The translations under genes were made by a program, and so were the position numbers. The notes beneath the pieces are model-generated. The model had not been told where the DNA came from and made no database searches. It worked only from the letters and a program-made list of their open reading frames with translations. From Smallanthus sonchifolius (lineage: Eukaryota > Streptophyta > Magnoliopsida > Asterales > Asteraceae): a DNA stretch of 64,000 bases. The DNA lies in contig CM042018.1 in NCBI GenBank assembly GCA_023525975.1, positions 76,577,001 to 76,641,000 on the forward strand, written 5' to 3'. Shown piece by piece: positions 32,530 to 44,370 of the stretch. Positions within the stretch are counted from its first letter, which is position 1, and the number at the start of each line of letters is the position of its first letter.

Positions 32530-33860
32530 AGCTATGTACACCATAGAAATAGCTGATGGATAGATAATTGAAGCAACTTACATTCTTAAGGGTTGTAAAC
32601 TTGAACTAGCTGGTCATAAATTCTACATTGACCTAATGCAGTCATAGTCGGTAGTTTTGATGTAATTGTCGGAATGGACTGGTTATCTAAGAACCAAGAC
32701 GAGATTATCTATCATGAGAAAATCGTTTTCCTTCCTCTCCCTGGTGGAGAAACTATTTCTGTCCAAGGTGAAAAGGGTGGTGCAGTCGTTGGCATCATCT
32801 CATTCATGAAAGCACAATAGTGTCTACGAAAGGGTCATACTGCCATTCTGGCTCTCGTCGCCGAGCAGCCATCTGAGGAGGAGAAGATTGACGACATACC
32901 GATCATTCGTGGTTACCTGGAAGTATTTCCCGAAGACTTTCCTGGCCTTCCACCACGCCGACAGGTCGAGTTCCAAATTGATTTAGCACCCGGAGCAGCG
33001 CCTATTGCTCGGGCACCATATAGACTTGCACCTATTGAGCTGCAAGATTTATCTACACAACTGCAGGAGTTGTTAGATAAAGGTTTCATTCGACATAGCT
33101 TATCACCATGGGGATCTCCAGTCCTATTTGTCAAGAAGAAGGAAGGGACTTTCCGCATGTGCATCGATTACCGGGAACTGAACAAGGTGATGATCAAAAA
33201 TCGTTATCCTCTACCCCACATCGACGATCTTTTTGATCAACTCCAAGGATCAAGCTTCTATTCCAAGATAGATCTTAGATCATGTTATCACCAGCGTAGA
33301 GTCCGAGAGGAGGACATCTCAAGGACGACATTCAGGACTAGGTATGGTCACTATGAATTCATGGTCATGCCATTCGGACTGACCAATGCACCAGCAGTAT
33401 TCATGGATCTCATGAACCATGTGTGTAAACCGTACCTTGATCAGTTCGTCAATGTTTTCATTGATGTCATCCTTATCTATTCCAAGAATAGGGACGAACA
33501 TGAGGAACACTTTTGTTTGATTATGGAATTACTGAAGCAAGAGCAATTATATGCTAAGTTTTCCAAGTGCGAATTCTAGATTCGAGAAGTGCAATTCTTA
33601 GGACATGTAGTCAACACGACGGGAATACATGTCGATCCAACTAAAGTAGAAGTACTCAAGAATTGGACAGCACCTACAACGCCGAAGGAGGTGCGTCATG
33701 TTCTTGGATTGGCTGGCTACTACCGTCGTTTCATTGAAGGATTCTCCAAGATTGCCCAACCCCTCACAGCCTTGACTCAAAAGGGTAAAACCTATAACCG
33801 GGGTGACACCCAAGAATCAGCATTTCAACTTCTGAAACAGAAACTCTGCAGTGCACCAAA
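32530..33860 (+). pseudogene. pol: Element B protease remnant and reverse transcriptase
   Basis: Begins with a protease fragment (MYTIEIADG, TYILKGCKLELAGH) lacking the DTGA active site, with a TAG after ADG. From about 32646 the RT frame runs GSFDVIVGMDWL, FPEDFPGLPP, CIDYRELNKVMIKNRYPLP, FMVMPFGLTNAPAVF. TAG at 32818-32820 and TAG at 33577-33579 (in place of Trp of the usual CEFW) break it. The catalytic motif reads FIDVI instead of FIDDI, losing the second Asp. In A the first Asp is lost, so the two copies died independently at this site. The frame shifts near 33860. Confidence 0.88.
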
Positions 33861-34513
33861 TCCTATCTCTTCCCGTGGGAACAGATGAATTCATAGTGTA
33901 TTGCGATGCCTCCATTCAAGGTCTTGGTTGTGTGTTAATGCAACGCGAGATGATTATCGCATACGCTTCCAGTCAGCTAAAGATTCATGAGAAGAACTAC
34001 ACGACCCATGACTTGGAATTAGGAGCCGTAGTGTTTACATTAAAAATATGGAGACATTACTTGTACGGTACCAAATGCACCATATACACCGATCACAAGA
34101 GTCTTCAGCACATCTTTGAATAGAAAGAGCTGAACATGAGACAACGACGTTGGGTTGAACTTCTAAATGATTATGACTGTGCAATCAAATATCACCCGGG
34201 GAAGGCTAATGTGATAGCCGTTGCCCTGAGCCGTAAGGAAACAAAACCCAAGCGAGTCCGAGCACTACAACTTACCATACACAGTGGGTTACCTGACAAG
34301 ATCCGCAGTGCTCAGCTTGAAGCTTTAAAAGAGGAAAATATGTGTTCAGAAGGTACACGAGGAATGGAACAAGAATTGGAAGTTAAGTCCGACAACATTC
34401 GCTACTTTGCAGAGCGAATTTGGATTCCAGCGTATGGGAACTTAAGAGAAATGGTTATGGATGAAGCTCACATATCTGGATACTCTATTCATCTAGGTTC
34501 TGACAAGATGTAA
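33851..34513 (+). pseudogene. pol: Element B RNase H and integrase N-terminus
   Basis: RNase H motifs IVYCDASIQGLG, THDLELGAVVF, YTDHKSLQH, HPGKAN; the last acidic position (normally ADALSR) reads AVALSR, losing the Asp. TAG at 34121-34123 sits in HIFE-stop-KELNMRQ. The integrase zinc-finger region follows (EAHISGYSIHLGSDKM) and meets TAA at 34511-34513, the same codon as in A's integrase (1128-1130). A frameshift follows at about 34535. Confidence 0.88.
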
Positions 34514-34533
34514 CACGACCTAAAGGTTTTATA

Positions 34534-35735
34534 TTGATGGCCGAATTGAAGGCCGATATAGCCACCTATGTGAGCAAGTGCCTAACTTGCTCAAAGGTCA
34601 AAGTGGAATACCAAAAACCTTCTGGTCTACTTCAACATCCAAAGATCCTAATGTGGAAATGGGAGCAAATTTCTATGGACTTCATAACCAAACTACCTAG
34701 AACCCCTAGCGGATGCGATACCATCTGGGTGATCATAGATCGCTTGACAAAATCTGCACACTTCCTTGCAATTAAAGAAACTGACAAAATGGAAAAGCTC
34801 ACTCGCATTTACTTGAAGGAAGTAATCTCTCGGCACGGTGTGCCAATCTCTATCATTTCAGATCGAGATGCTCGATTCACCTCTCGGTTCTGGCAATCAC
34901 TACAGAAAGCCCTAGGTACACGTTTAGACATGAGTGCGGCATATCATCCGCAAACCGATGGTCAAACGGAACGTACCATCCAAACCTTAGAGGGCATGCT
35001 ACGAGCTTGTGTGATCGATTTTGGTAACACTTGGGAGTCTCACTTACCTTTAATGGAGTTCTCCTACAATAACAGTTATCACACTAACATCAACGCGGCG
35101 CCATTCAAGGCATTGTACGGACGTAAATGCCGATCTCCTATCTGTTGGGCTGAAGTTGGGGATAGCCAACATACAGGTCTCGAACTTGTATTCGAAACAT
35201 CTGAGAAGATCGTTCAAATCCGAGATCGTATGGTGGCAGCTCGTGATCGTCAAAAGAGCTACTCCGATAAGCGTCGTAAACCGTTAGAGTTTCAAGTAGG
35301 CGATATGGTTTTACTCAAAGTCTCACCTTGGAAAGGTGTCATTCGCTTTGGGAAGCGAGGCAAACTGAATCCTCATTATGTTGGACCATTCAAGATAGTG
35401 AAGAGAATTGGCCCAGTAGCGTATCAATTGTCTACCTACCGAAAGGACTTAGGGGTGTACACGATGTCTTTCATGTCTCGAAATTGAAGAAATGTCTAGC
35501 AGACGAAACACTCGCGGTTCCTCTTGAGGAACTACAAATTGATGAACAACTTCGCTTCATTGAAGAAACCATAGAAATCACGGATAGGGAAGTCAAAACG
35601 CTTAAACACAGTAAAATCCCTATCATCAGAGTTCGTTGGAACTCGAAACACAGACCGAAATTCACTTGGGAACACGAGGATCAGATGATTCGTAAGTATC
35701 CTCATCTGTTCAAACAATCCACGCCAAACTCTTAA
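34534..35735 (+). pseudogene. pol: Element B integrase core and chromodomain-like C-terminus
   Basis: ADIATYVSKCLTC completes the HHCC finger. The core has all three acids (IIDRLTKSAHF, ISDRDARF, GQTERTIQ). The C-terminus has LEFQVGDMVLLKVSPWKGVI and, after a frameshift near 35430, GVHDVFHVSKLKKCL and a chromodomain-like end (IPIIRVRWNSKHR, FTWEHEDQM), stopping at TAA 35733-35735. The chromodomain would steer insertion to modified chromatin. This is the best-preserved part of B. Confidence 0.9.
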
Positions 35736-35746
35736 GGTAGTATTCT

Positions 35747-35854
35747 AATTTTCGGTACAAAAATTCTTTCAACTAGGGGTTGATGTGACACCACAGAATT
35801 TTTTTTAATTATTCTTTAATTTTCGAGACTAAAATTCTTTCAACTAGGGGATGA
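35747..35854 (+). repeat. Duplicated pre-PPT hairpin and polypurine tract of element B
   Basis: Two successive copies, 71 bases apart, of: inverted repeat (35747-35765 and 35818-35836, arms AATTTT/AAAATT), then TTCTTTCAACTAGGGG and TTGATGTGACA or ATGATGTGACA. The second abuts the LTR; the first is followed by a stray LTR-start-like TGTGACA. Confidence 0.75.
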
Positions 35855-38745
35855 TGTGACAATCCGGAATTTTCCAGCTAACTCAGTTAGCAAATCCAGT
35901 TAAATCCTAACCTAATTAACTTATCACAAACTCCAAGGACTAATTCTGTCATTTCCTAAACCCTACTACACCTTATACTATAGGGACTAGTTCTGCTAAG
36001 TCCTAAAACTGAATCTGTTGACTTCTTAAAGTCAAAATTGAGTGATTTAATTCCTGTTGACTTTTGATAGTCAAACTAGTTAAATTCTTAACCTTGTTAA
36101 CCTAATTCAAACCACAAGGGTCATTCCTGCCAAGTTCCAAACCCATAAACAGAAATTACAAGGACAAATTGTGTAATTAGTCCAAACTCAATTTTAATTG
36201 ACTTGGTAAAGTCAAAATTAGATACCTATGTCCCTGTTGACTTTGGAAAGTCAAGTAACCATGTCCCTTAACTCAACTGAAAGTACAAGGACCATCCCTG
36301 CCAATTCTTAAACTCAGATTCATGAAACTACAGGAACTGATATGGTAATTAATGATTTCTTGATTCTATTTGACTTTCAGAAGTCAAACTCTCAGGTTTG
36401 ATTCAAATTCAAGTCATATGATCGAATTCTGTCTGATTTGTAACCGATAATGCACGATTAAGTCATTAACGTCCACCATTAACTCATTAAACCTGACATT
36501 GATTTGTAATCAAACCTAATTATGGATAATTAAACCGAAACCGTCGACACCTTTGTCCCTTATCAATCAAATTCATCGAATTTGTGTATCACTCGCACAA
36601 TTGAACTCCTGCACATGACAAACAAGACTCTTTCAAATTGTTGCACGCACCAATTCAATCGGAGGTGGAACCAGACGTCGCCGAGAATCAAACCAGTCAC
36701 CGTCGGCATCAATTTTAGTCGACCACCGTCAATTTGTCATCCATTCTGGTAACTAATCTCACCCTTAGCTTCGTTTCAGTGCCTTGAATGAAAGCCCTAT
36801 CATTTACAGGGCTTAGAATATCGAATTGGTCTCGATCCAGTAATCTAGGGTTCATACATTTCTAGTTTGGCCGAACCCTATAAATTCGATGTCCATTTAT
36901 GAAATTAAACGCATCCTTAGATTCGTCTTGATGTCTGGATTGAAAACCCTATGAAATCCGGGGCTTATATCGTCGAATTAAACATAACCCAGATTCTAGG
37001 GTTTGTTCATAATTTATTTTGGGCTTTTGATCTGAAACACATTTTTAATCCAATTAAACCATATCAACAGACTCGCAATCCTTCGTTTAGCAAAAACCCT
37101 ATGTTTTCAACTGATTCCAATATCGAAATTAATCAATTTGATCTTGAGTTCAAACCTAAGTTTCGGCTTTTGAATCTGGAATTAAACAATCTTAATCACG
37201 TTAATTTTACAATTAAACACACACTCAGATTCGAAATCCTATCATTAACAAAAACCCCTATACTTCTAAATCAAATTGTAAAAGAAATCGAGGGTATTGA
37301 GACGGGTTTCGATTGCAGGTGATTTTGGGAGGGAAGCCCATTTGACTTGTATGTTAAAACCATTTGAATCCAGATTCTGTAACGATATCCTAGCGGGCGG
37401 GTGTGGTTAGGTCAGTGTGCTTGTGTGGGAGAGACCCGGGTTCGAGTCTCTCCACACCCATTTCTTTTTAAAAACCGTTTTTGATTATTATTTTTATATA
37501 AAAATCATTCCACTATTATTATAATATTATACTACGGTGTTTTAGCCTGGGAAACCACCCATAGACTCGGGTTTTGTTTTATAACCTATTTTTATTATTA
37601 TTTCCCACTTTTAAATATTCGATTAAAAAAAATATATTTATTATTTTTCCATACAAATGATTATTTGGTTAATCATACGAACATAAAAATAATATATTAA
37701 ATTATATTATTTTCCTAACTTTTGAAAACGACTCTAACGTACGAATTTATTTATTTATTATTCATTATTAAAGCTCGACACGTAACACTTTGATCTTAAT
37801 TATTATATTAAGAAGTTTATATATTCCGTAAACACGTTCGTCTACTCTTAAACCCCTAGAATGCGTTAAGACATTCAATCTTCGGTGTCGTCGTCACAAA
37901 CCCCATATGACCCTAATCTTATGTGTTTATAATTCTAGGGCATACGTACTTACACTTGTGGTTCCAACCTTTCTCTTGTGTGATCCAATCCACTACTCAA
38001 TCCAGGTGAGTTTCACGGCCCCTTTTTACCGTCTTTATTTGGGGGAGAAAACATGTCACAACCTTTTTGGGCTACTGTATTTCATATGATATCACTGTTG
38101 AGACTAAGAGTAACATACTATCACTGAAAGTCCTCACAACACATCGGACCGTTAATTTGACAAGCGAGGTAATGTTTAGTAGTACTAGTGGGTTTGACCC
38201 ACGTTAGTCGCGCTAACTCAATTGTAGGTCGAACGGGTGAAATGTTAGCCTACTCTTTTGGCGAAAGTTGATATACTTAACAGGAGGCAAACAACCAGTC
38301 ATGCTTTGGTTGCAAGTGCTTTAGTAAAACATGAATATTGGTTAACTACCTTTTGATAAGCATATTGAATGTCCAATAATCTGCAAATGCTTTATTTGAA
38401 ACAATTGAAACCTGTGCACTCACCAATTTAGTGTTGACCCATTTTCTTTACATGTTTTCTCAGGTTGGCACTCAGGATCACGTTGAGTCATGCATGTGTC
38501 ATGGACGACAATTGAAATAACTACTTTTGAATAATCTTTATGTTTATTGTATTTTGGTTTTGGGCGCGTTGTTTTTAGAATTTACTTTATTTAACGCTTC
38601 CGCAACTTTTACTCTGAAACTTGAGCTTTTATGTTATTACATTTCAAGTCCCATATAGTGTCGTTTGATGTAACTGATGTATGAGATCCTGGTTTGTCAC
38701 ACGCCAAACGGTAAAACTCCGTTAGTGGAATTTGGGGGTGTGACA
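35855..38745 (+). repeat. Element B 3' LTR
   Basis: Partner of 27863-30771 (2891 against 2909 bases), starts TGTGACAATCC and ends GGGGTGTGACA. Differences are scattered substitutions and short indels. Leader-intron module 38006-38463; inverted-repeat array 36018-36388. Confidence 0.93.
38006..38463 (+). other. LTR leader-intron module, B 3' LTR
   Basis: Donor CCAG|GTGAGTTTCACGGCCCC, acceptor CTTTACATGTTTTCTCAG|GTTGG; 458 bases. Confidence 0.6.
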
Positions 38746-38872
38746 GGTTGGAATTTCTATACTCAAGTCTTGGGTGTTCTTAGTGTTATGCAAGTCTTAG
38801 AAATCTAGGTCCCTAAATGAGTCTGGTTAGAGCCTAGGTGTCACTATGGAAAACTAATTCGGTAAAACCATT
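38746..38872 (-). other. Element C interior next to the PBS
   Basis: About 130 bases between B's right TSD copy and C's PBS. Non-coding; it continues at 27862 once B is removed. Confidence 0.6.
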
Positions 38873-38884
38873 GCTCTGATACCA
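38873..38884 (-). other. Element C primer-binding site
   Basis: Minus-strand TGGTATCAGAGC three bases from the LTR end (tRNA-Met). Confidence 0.9.
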
Positions 38885-39143
38885 ATCTGTCATAGCCCTA
38901 AATTTATTTACTTAATAAATAAATACAGGTTGCAACTATTGGTTCATTACACGATAGCGGGAGCTGTAATAGTGATTTCTAAGACTTGATTACATATACA
39001 ATTACTAAAACTAAGTAATACAATGATCTAGGTTATTCTAGATCAACGATAGACTTGAGACTTGATATTCTATGTCCTTCCAGCTACAGGGAACTGATCG
39101 AACATAGCTAGGCTATTCCAACCGCGCCATGGCTAAGGGTTAC

Positions 39144-40389
39144 CTGAGAAACATACTTGAAAGTGTTAACACAAAGGTTGGTGAGTTCATAGAGTTAGTT
39201 ATATCAGTGCTAATAGTTTTTCCCGAAAACATGTACATGACTTTACCGTCATAAAACTAAGTAGTTTTCCTCGAAAAACTATACATGACTTAATCGTCAT
39301 AAATAATAAGTAGTTTTCCCCGAAAACGTATCCATGACCTAACCGTCATAAAAATAAGTAGTTTTCCCTGGAAACATATACATAACTTAACCGTCATAAA
39401 AATAACTAGTTTTCCCGAAAAACGTATCCATGACTTAACCATCATAAAATAAGTAGTTTTCCTCGAAAACGTATCCATGACTTAACCGTTATAAAATAAG
39501 TAGTTTTCCCCAAAAACGTATCCATGACTTAACCGTCATAAAATAAGTAGTTTTAACCCGAAAACGTATCCATGACTTAACCGTCATAAAGTAAGTAGTT
39601 TTCACCCGAAAACGTATCCATGACTTAACCGTCATAAAATAAGTAGTTTTCACCCGAAAACGTATCCATGACTTAACCGTCATAAAATAAGTAGTTTTCA
39701 CCAGAAAACGTATCCATGACTTAACCGTCATAAAATAAGTAGTTTTCACCCGAAAATGTATCCATGACTTAACCGTCATAAAGTAAGTAGTTTTCACCAG
39801 AAAACGTATCCATGGCTTAACCGTCATAAAGTAAGTAGTTTTCACCCGAAAACGTATCTATGACTTAACCATCATAGAATAAGTATTTTTAATTCTAAAC
39901 ACATATGATAAACGAAACAAGTGTTATTGATCCATTCGTAAGCTATCTAGGCTTACAAATACCTATATTCGTACATGAAACCGTAACCAAACCATGACAA
40001 ATGAATGCCCCTCCCTCGCTAAACCACGAGAATAAGACAATATGCGGTCATTCGGCCATGTGGACCCCCGGTTAGCGCGACTAACCTTGACCAGGGACGT
40101 CACCCCAATAGTACTATCCATAGAATCTCAGGCTAAGACCATAGCTAATTGTTACAAAAAGTGTTAATACGGGGATTTTAAGCGCTATATTGTTCCTCGT
40201 ATACAACATAATGTTAGTGTCTTGTTTCCTTGTTATCATATAAAAAAATGTTTGCAATGTTTTCTCAAGTGTATAAAACAACAAAGTTTCCAAATGTATT
40301 AAACAATAATGTAATACATAATATGTAAGTATGTTTCTCCCCCACAGTTTACAAAACATTAAAAAGCAAAAAGGGGCCGTGAAACTCAC
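39144..40389 (-). other. LTR leader-intron module, element C (enlarged)
   Basis: Donor CAAG|GTGAGTTTCACGGCCCC, acceptor AAGTATGTTTCTCAG|GTAACC. 1,246 bases instead of about 460, the excess being largely the tandem array. Confidence 0.55.
39211..39886 (-). repeat. Tandem array of about 14 units of 46-48 bp
   Basis: Each unit contains TAAGTAGTTTT, CCGAAAACGTATCCATGAC and TTAACCGTCATAAA. Units are most alike in the 39500-39850 part. The array is open in one minus-strand phase because the dominant unit length is a multiple of three, but I do not regard it as coding. Confidence 0.92.
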
Positions 40390-42283
40390 CTTGTGTCCGA
40401 TGAAACCCTAGCAAATAACAGTGTGCTAAAAGTTCATGTCTATCCGTACCCTAATCACACAAGGGTACTAATGTGTTAAGACTACCCGTCTTAAATGCAA
40501 GTTGTTCAATCGACTTAACGAATCCCGTTAAGTACGTCTTTGTTTATTAAAACAATGTTTTCATGTTACGACTCGTTGGGGATTATTTTTCTAGTCTTGA
40601 CGCTTATATATTTTCCGAGAAAATATTAGGTTTCCATATTGGTGACTTGTTAGGTGTACCAAAATAAATATTATTTTTGCGATAACTCATAATATATATA
40701 TGTTATGATCACGTATGGACATATAATTATTTCTTACCAATAATTATATAAAATCACAATTATCGTTCAAGTATGTTATACGCATGTCAATTTTTCTACG
40801 TGCATATAAAATATGCTAACACGTCTGCATGCAAATACTTGTTCTGAACGACATTTATTAACTTGTTTTTATTCAACATGCATTTATTTATACCAATATG
40901 TGCACACAAGTATAACCATATTTCAACATGCGCTTAACTATTATTTTTCTACTTCATGTGCCCATGTTAACGTTCCATGTTATCAAATATAAACAAGTTA
41001 TAAACATATATATATGATTTTCATTATTTAGCCATTTCATAACTCATTCCGAGTTAACAATTTTCCATCATTCATATATCATGACTTATATATATATACA
41101 TGTACATTATTTCTAGTTTTTCCAAGTTTCACAACTTATAATCATGCACCCATATATGTATAAATATAGTCCGGTTTCTAAACATGCATACATATATTTA
41201 GAGATTCCATGTTAATCAACTAAAAATACACACATACATATACACTTTGGTTACAACTTATATACACATATATTTACCTATATTTCATTTATCCAAGTAT
41301 TAACCATACTTCTCGAGTTAATATTTCCCTTTTATTATCAAGTGCTCAAACAAGAACATCTATACATAGATATATATACAGATTACAATCCTTATACATG
41401 TACCCATATACTTGATCATTTCCAAATTATTAATCAAATTAAACATATACATATCTGTATGCATATCTTGGCCTATAAATATAGGTATACATATTTTAGC
41501 TTTTTCTTGTTTTTAAATCTTAATATCATGTTATTAACAACCACTTATCATAAAATGATCAAAACAACGATTTATACATGTACTTTTATTTTTTTCAGCC
41601 CATGTATGCATTCTTACACCAAAACCCTATTTTTTAAAACCTAATAAGGTTAAGTTTCATAAAAAAAACTCTTTTAATCTTTAAAAATCTTTTGTTTTCC
41701 TTGGTTAACAACATGTTTTCAACAAGAACATGAAGATGAAAAGAAAAGTTCATGACGGATTCATACCACTAGTCAAAGCTAGGTGAAGATTTACTAGTAG
41801 AAGATGATAGATGCTCGTTTTGCTAACAAAACTCGACTCCTAGCTCCAAATCTTCCTTGAATCTCTAAACTCTATCTCGAAATCTCTACACTTTTTGTGT
41901 TCTTGGATTTTTCAGGGTGCAAGTGTGTGCATATGTGTGTGTATGTCTATATATATAGAGAAAAAGATAAAGATGATGTGTCGTTCCATCATCATCATTA
42001 CCAGGTAATGATTGAAGGATGTGATGTGACGTTTGCATGAAAAAGAACCGAATAGACATATCACTTACAATGTCATCATGAGATGTGGTTGATTAGACAA
42101 GACTCTTACAATATTATCATGACGATTTGATGGCTTTCCAAGTGGGTAGTTCCACTTGGACTATTTCGGCCGAAACTAGGGGGTAGGGGGGGTTGAGTCT
42201 TGTCACATCAAGTAATTATTACAAAGCATGGATGATTTGACCTGATTGGACTTTCCACTTGACAAGGCATGGGCTTCATGATT

Positions 42284-42427
42284 ACTAGTGGATTTGACCT
42301 GTTAGGTGTTGTCACATCATGTGTCCTCATTACAATTTTGATGTGACTTGTGATGACTAGTGGATTTGACCTGTTAGGTGTTGTCATCTCATGTGTGTTC
42401 ATTATAGTGTTGATGAGATTTGTGATA
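42284..42427 (-). repeat. 72-bp direct duplication in C LTR
   Basis: Two units starting ACTAGTGGATTTGACCTG at 42284 and 42356, differing at several positions, followed by the first bases of a third. Confidence 0.85.
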
Positions 42428-42721
42428 ACTAGTTTTAATAATCTACTCATTAAACCCGACATAGTTAATATTTTAACTATAATATACATGTATACACCTA
42501 AAAATAACTTAACGTCATGTAATAAACATTTAGACGTCAACTTTTAAGAGTTTAGTCACCAATATTTAAGTTTTTATATTATAAAGCGTCACTAGACTTT
42601 ATTTATATAAAATCTTGTTAATAACCAACGAACATACCTTGCGGGTTATCATAGTTTATTTCCTAGTAATTCTTAAAATTACTAAAACAATATGTGTGTT
42701 CCTTTGCTAGCCTCCTTGACA

Positions 42722-44265
42722 ATACTATGTCAAAATAATAAAGCAGGAAATATAATGTATGAACGTACAATTATGGATATGGATATTGACCTGAAATGCT
42801 GGTTGTCACAAGGAGTACCTTGGGGTGAATTAGACTGAGACGGATTTGGAGATATAATCAAAGAATCCACAAAATCCAAGTTATCAGCTACTCGAGTATT
42901 TGCAGCAGCAGTCATGGAAGCAGATAATAGCTTCTGTGACTTTGGAGTAGGAACATAATCAGAATCAGAAGACGATTCATCTCTTAACGATCTTTTGCCA
43001 AGTGTTGTTCTAGGAGGAAGACCTCGAACAGACTTGCATCTTGGTTTAGTAGCCACAGACTTTAATCTTTTACCAGCATTTGCTGATGAAATAGTAGCAA
43101 GTTTAGCATAATGATCTGGATCAAAGTCCTGTGTAGCTTCAGAATCAGTTTCAGAATCAGCATCATTTGTTTGCCAAATGAGCTTGTGCTAGTATAATTA
43201 ACTTGACCTTCTTGATTTGCTTGTGGTGAATGAACTTGCCCTTCATTACTAATATTCTCATTTTTTGCTTGTTGATCAACATTGACATCAACATGAACCT
43301 CATATGAACCTCCAAATTAGGTTCTATCACATTCTCTTGAGCAACATCATGAACTTGTACATTAACTTATTCTGGTTGTACTTCAGGTGCAACTTGTTGT
43401 GGTTGGGGTTGCTGTGGAGCTTGCGGTTACGGTTGCGGTTGTTGTTATTGTACCTCTTGTGGATGTATCCAATTATCATTTGGTGGAGCAACATAAGCAG
43501 GATTAATAATATGCCCAAAAAGAGGAGTTGGAACATGTATCAAAGCTGGATTTTGTTGCTTGATGTTGTTACAATCAGTGAAAATCCTTTTGCTCATTGG
43601 AGTTAGAGTAAGACGCTGTGGTAACTGAGGTAAATTCGGTATAAGATTATTCAGAATCATTTGTAGAAACCTTGGATACAAAAAAATCCTTGACCAGCCG
43701 ATGGAGTAATCTGTGCAACTATCTCCTTATAAAAATAGTGAGCAAAGTTGAACCCTCTATTCAAAGTAAGAGCCACCATAGCTGATTGTAGTGAGGTCTT
43801 CAAACCATCAGTTCCAGCTCTCCTAGGAGATAAACATTGAATAATGACGTGCATAAAGTATCTCCATTGTCCTACTAGACCAACCTTCCTCGCTTGAGTA
43901 TCATTAGCTCTTCCTTTGTAACCCATTCTTTGAAAACAACCCATAATCAATGTAGACGGTAACCCCAAAAGTTCATCATCATTTCCTCCAAGATGTAGAT
44001 CTTGACGAATAGTATCAACAGATATTTCTATTTCCGTGTTGTTGAGAGTAGCTCTAATTACATTCGGATCCACATTACAGTCATGTTGTGCTGAATCCCA
44101 GAACTGTTGAATGTAATTCAAGCTGATGTAGGGATTTGCCAAAATAGCAACACTTATCCTTTATCTATTAATAAAGTTAATGATTTCTCAGTAATTCACC
44201 GCTTCAGATAAATTTGGATCCACCAACGCCACTTGGTTATGTTTATATTCAACTCGACGATCCAT
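42722..44265 (-). pseudogene. Element G ORF2 (copia-associated protein of unknown function)
   Basis: The ATG at 44265 opens MDRRVEYKHNQVALVD. Two stops (TGA, TAA) fall before the conserved head (NPYISLNYIQQFWDSA, DLHLGGNDDELLGLPS, WRYFMHVIIQCLSPRRAG, NRGFNFAHYFYKEI), a frameshift near 43680, then MYPRFLQMILNNLIPNLP and HIINPAYVAPPNDNW. A Gln/Pro-rich stretch with several TAA codons follows, then an acidic region and a basic head LPPRTTLGKRSLRDES near 43000. It lies downstream of pol in G, the env-like place of Sireviruses, but no membrane segment is visible. Homologous to E's ORF2. The left end near 42722 is cut by element C. Confidence 0.7.
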
Positions 44266-44370
44266 CTGTAAAAATGACATAGCAAAAACCACACACAAAA
44301 CATGTTAAACAAAACACTATAAAACAAAAAAATAAAAAAAATGCTAAGTAAAAAACACTTATGTCCCCTG

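Larger units (their letters stand above)
27863..38745 (+). mobile_element. Element B: Ty3/gypsy LTR retrotransposon, Tekay-like, complete ends
   Basis: LTRs 27863-30771 and 35855-38745 with TSD GGTTG. Total 10.9 kb. It is the same family as A: same LTR ends, same pol, and the same nonsense codon in integrase. The interior keeps the PBS, an ORF0 start and RT/RNase H/integrase with stops and frameshifts. The gag and the protease active-site region are not recognisable between about 31100 and 32530. Confidence 0.92.
38888..42721 (-). repeat. Element C 5' LTR
   Basis: In element direction the end is GGGCTATGACA next to the PBS; the start is placed at TGTCAAGGAGG (42721), which gives TGTCA/TGACA terminal inverted repeats. 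The right boundary is therefore inferred. 3.8 kb, AT-rich. It holds a 14-unit tandem array (39211-39886) inside a leader-intron module (39144-40389) and a 72-bp duplication (42284-42427). Confidence 0.7.

Noticed and set aside
36951..37322. 123-codon frame in B 3' LTR
   Set aside because: The matching stretch in the 5' LTR is broken by stops, and the composition is that of AT-rich LTR DNA.
39489..39845. Open frame of repeated TTYFMTVKSWIRF peptides
   Set aside because: A product of the tandem array in the C LTR whose dominant unit length is a multiple of three; no start context, no conservation outside the array.
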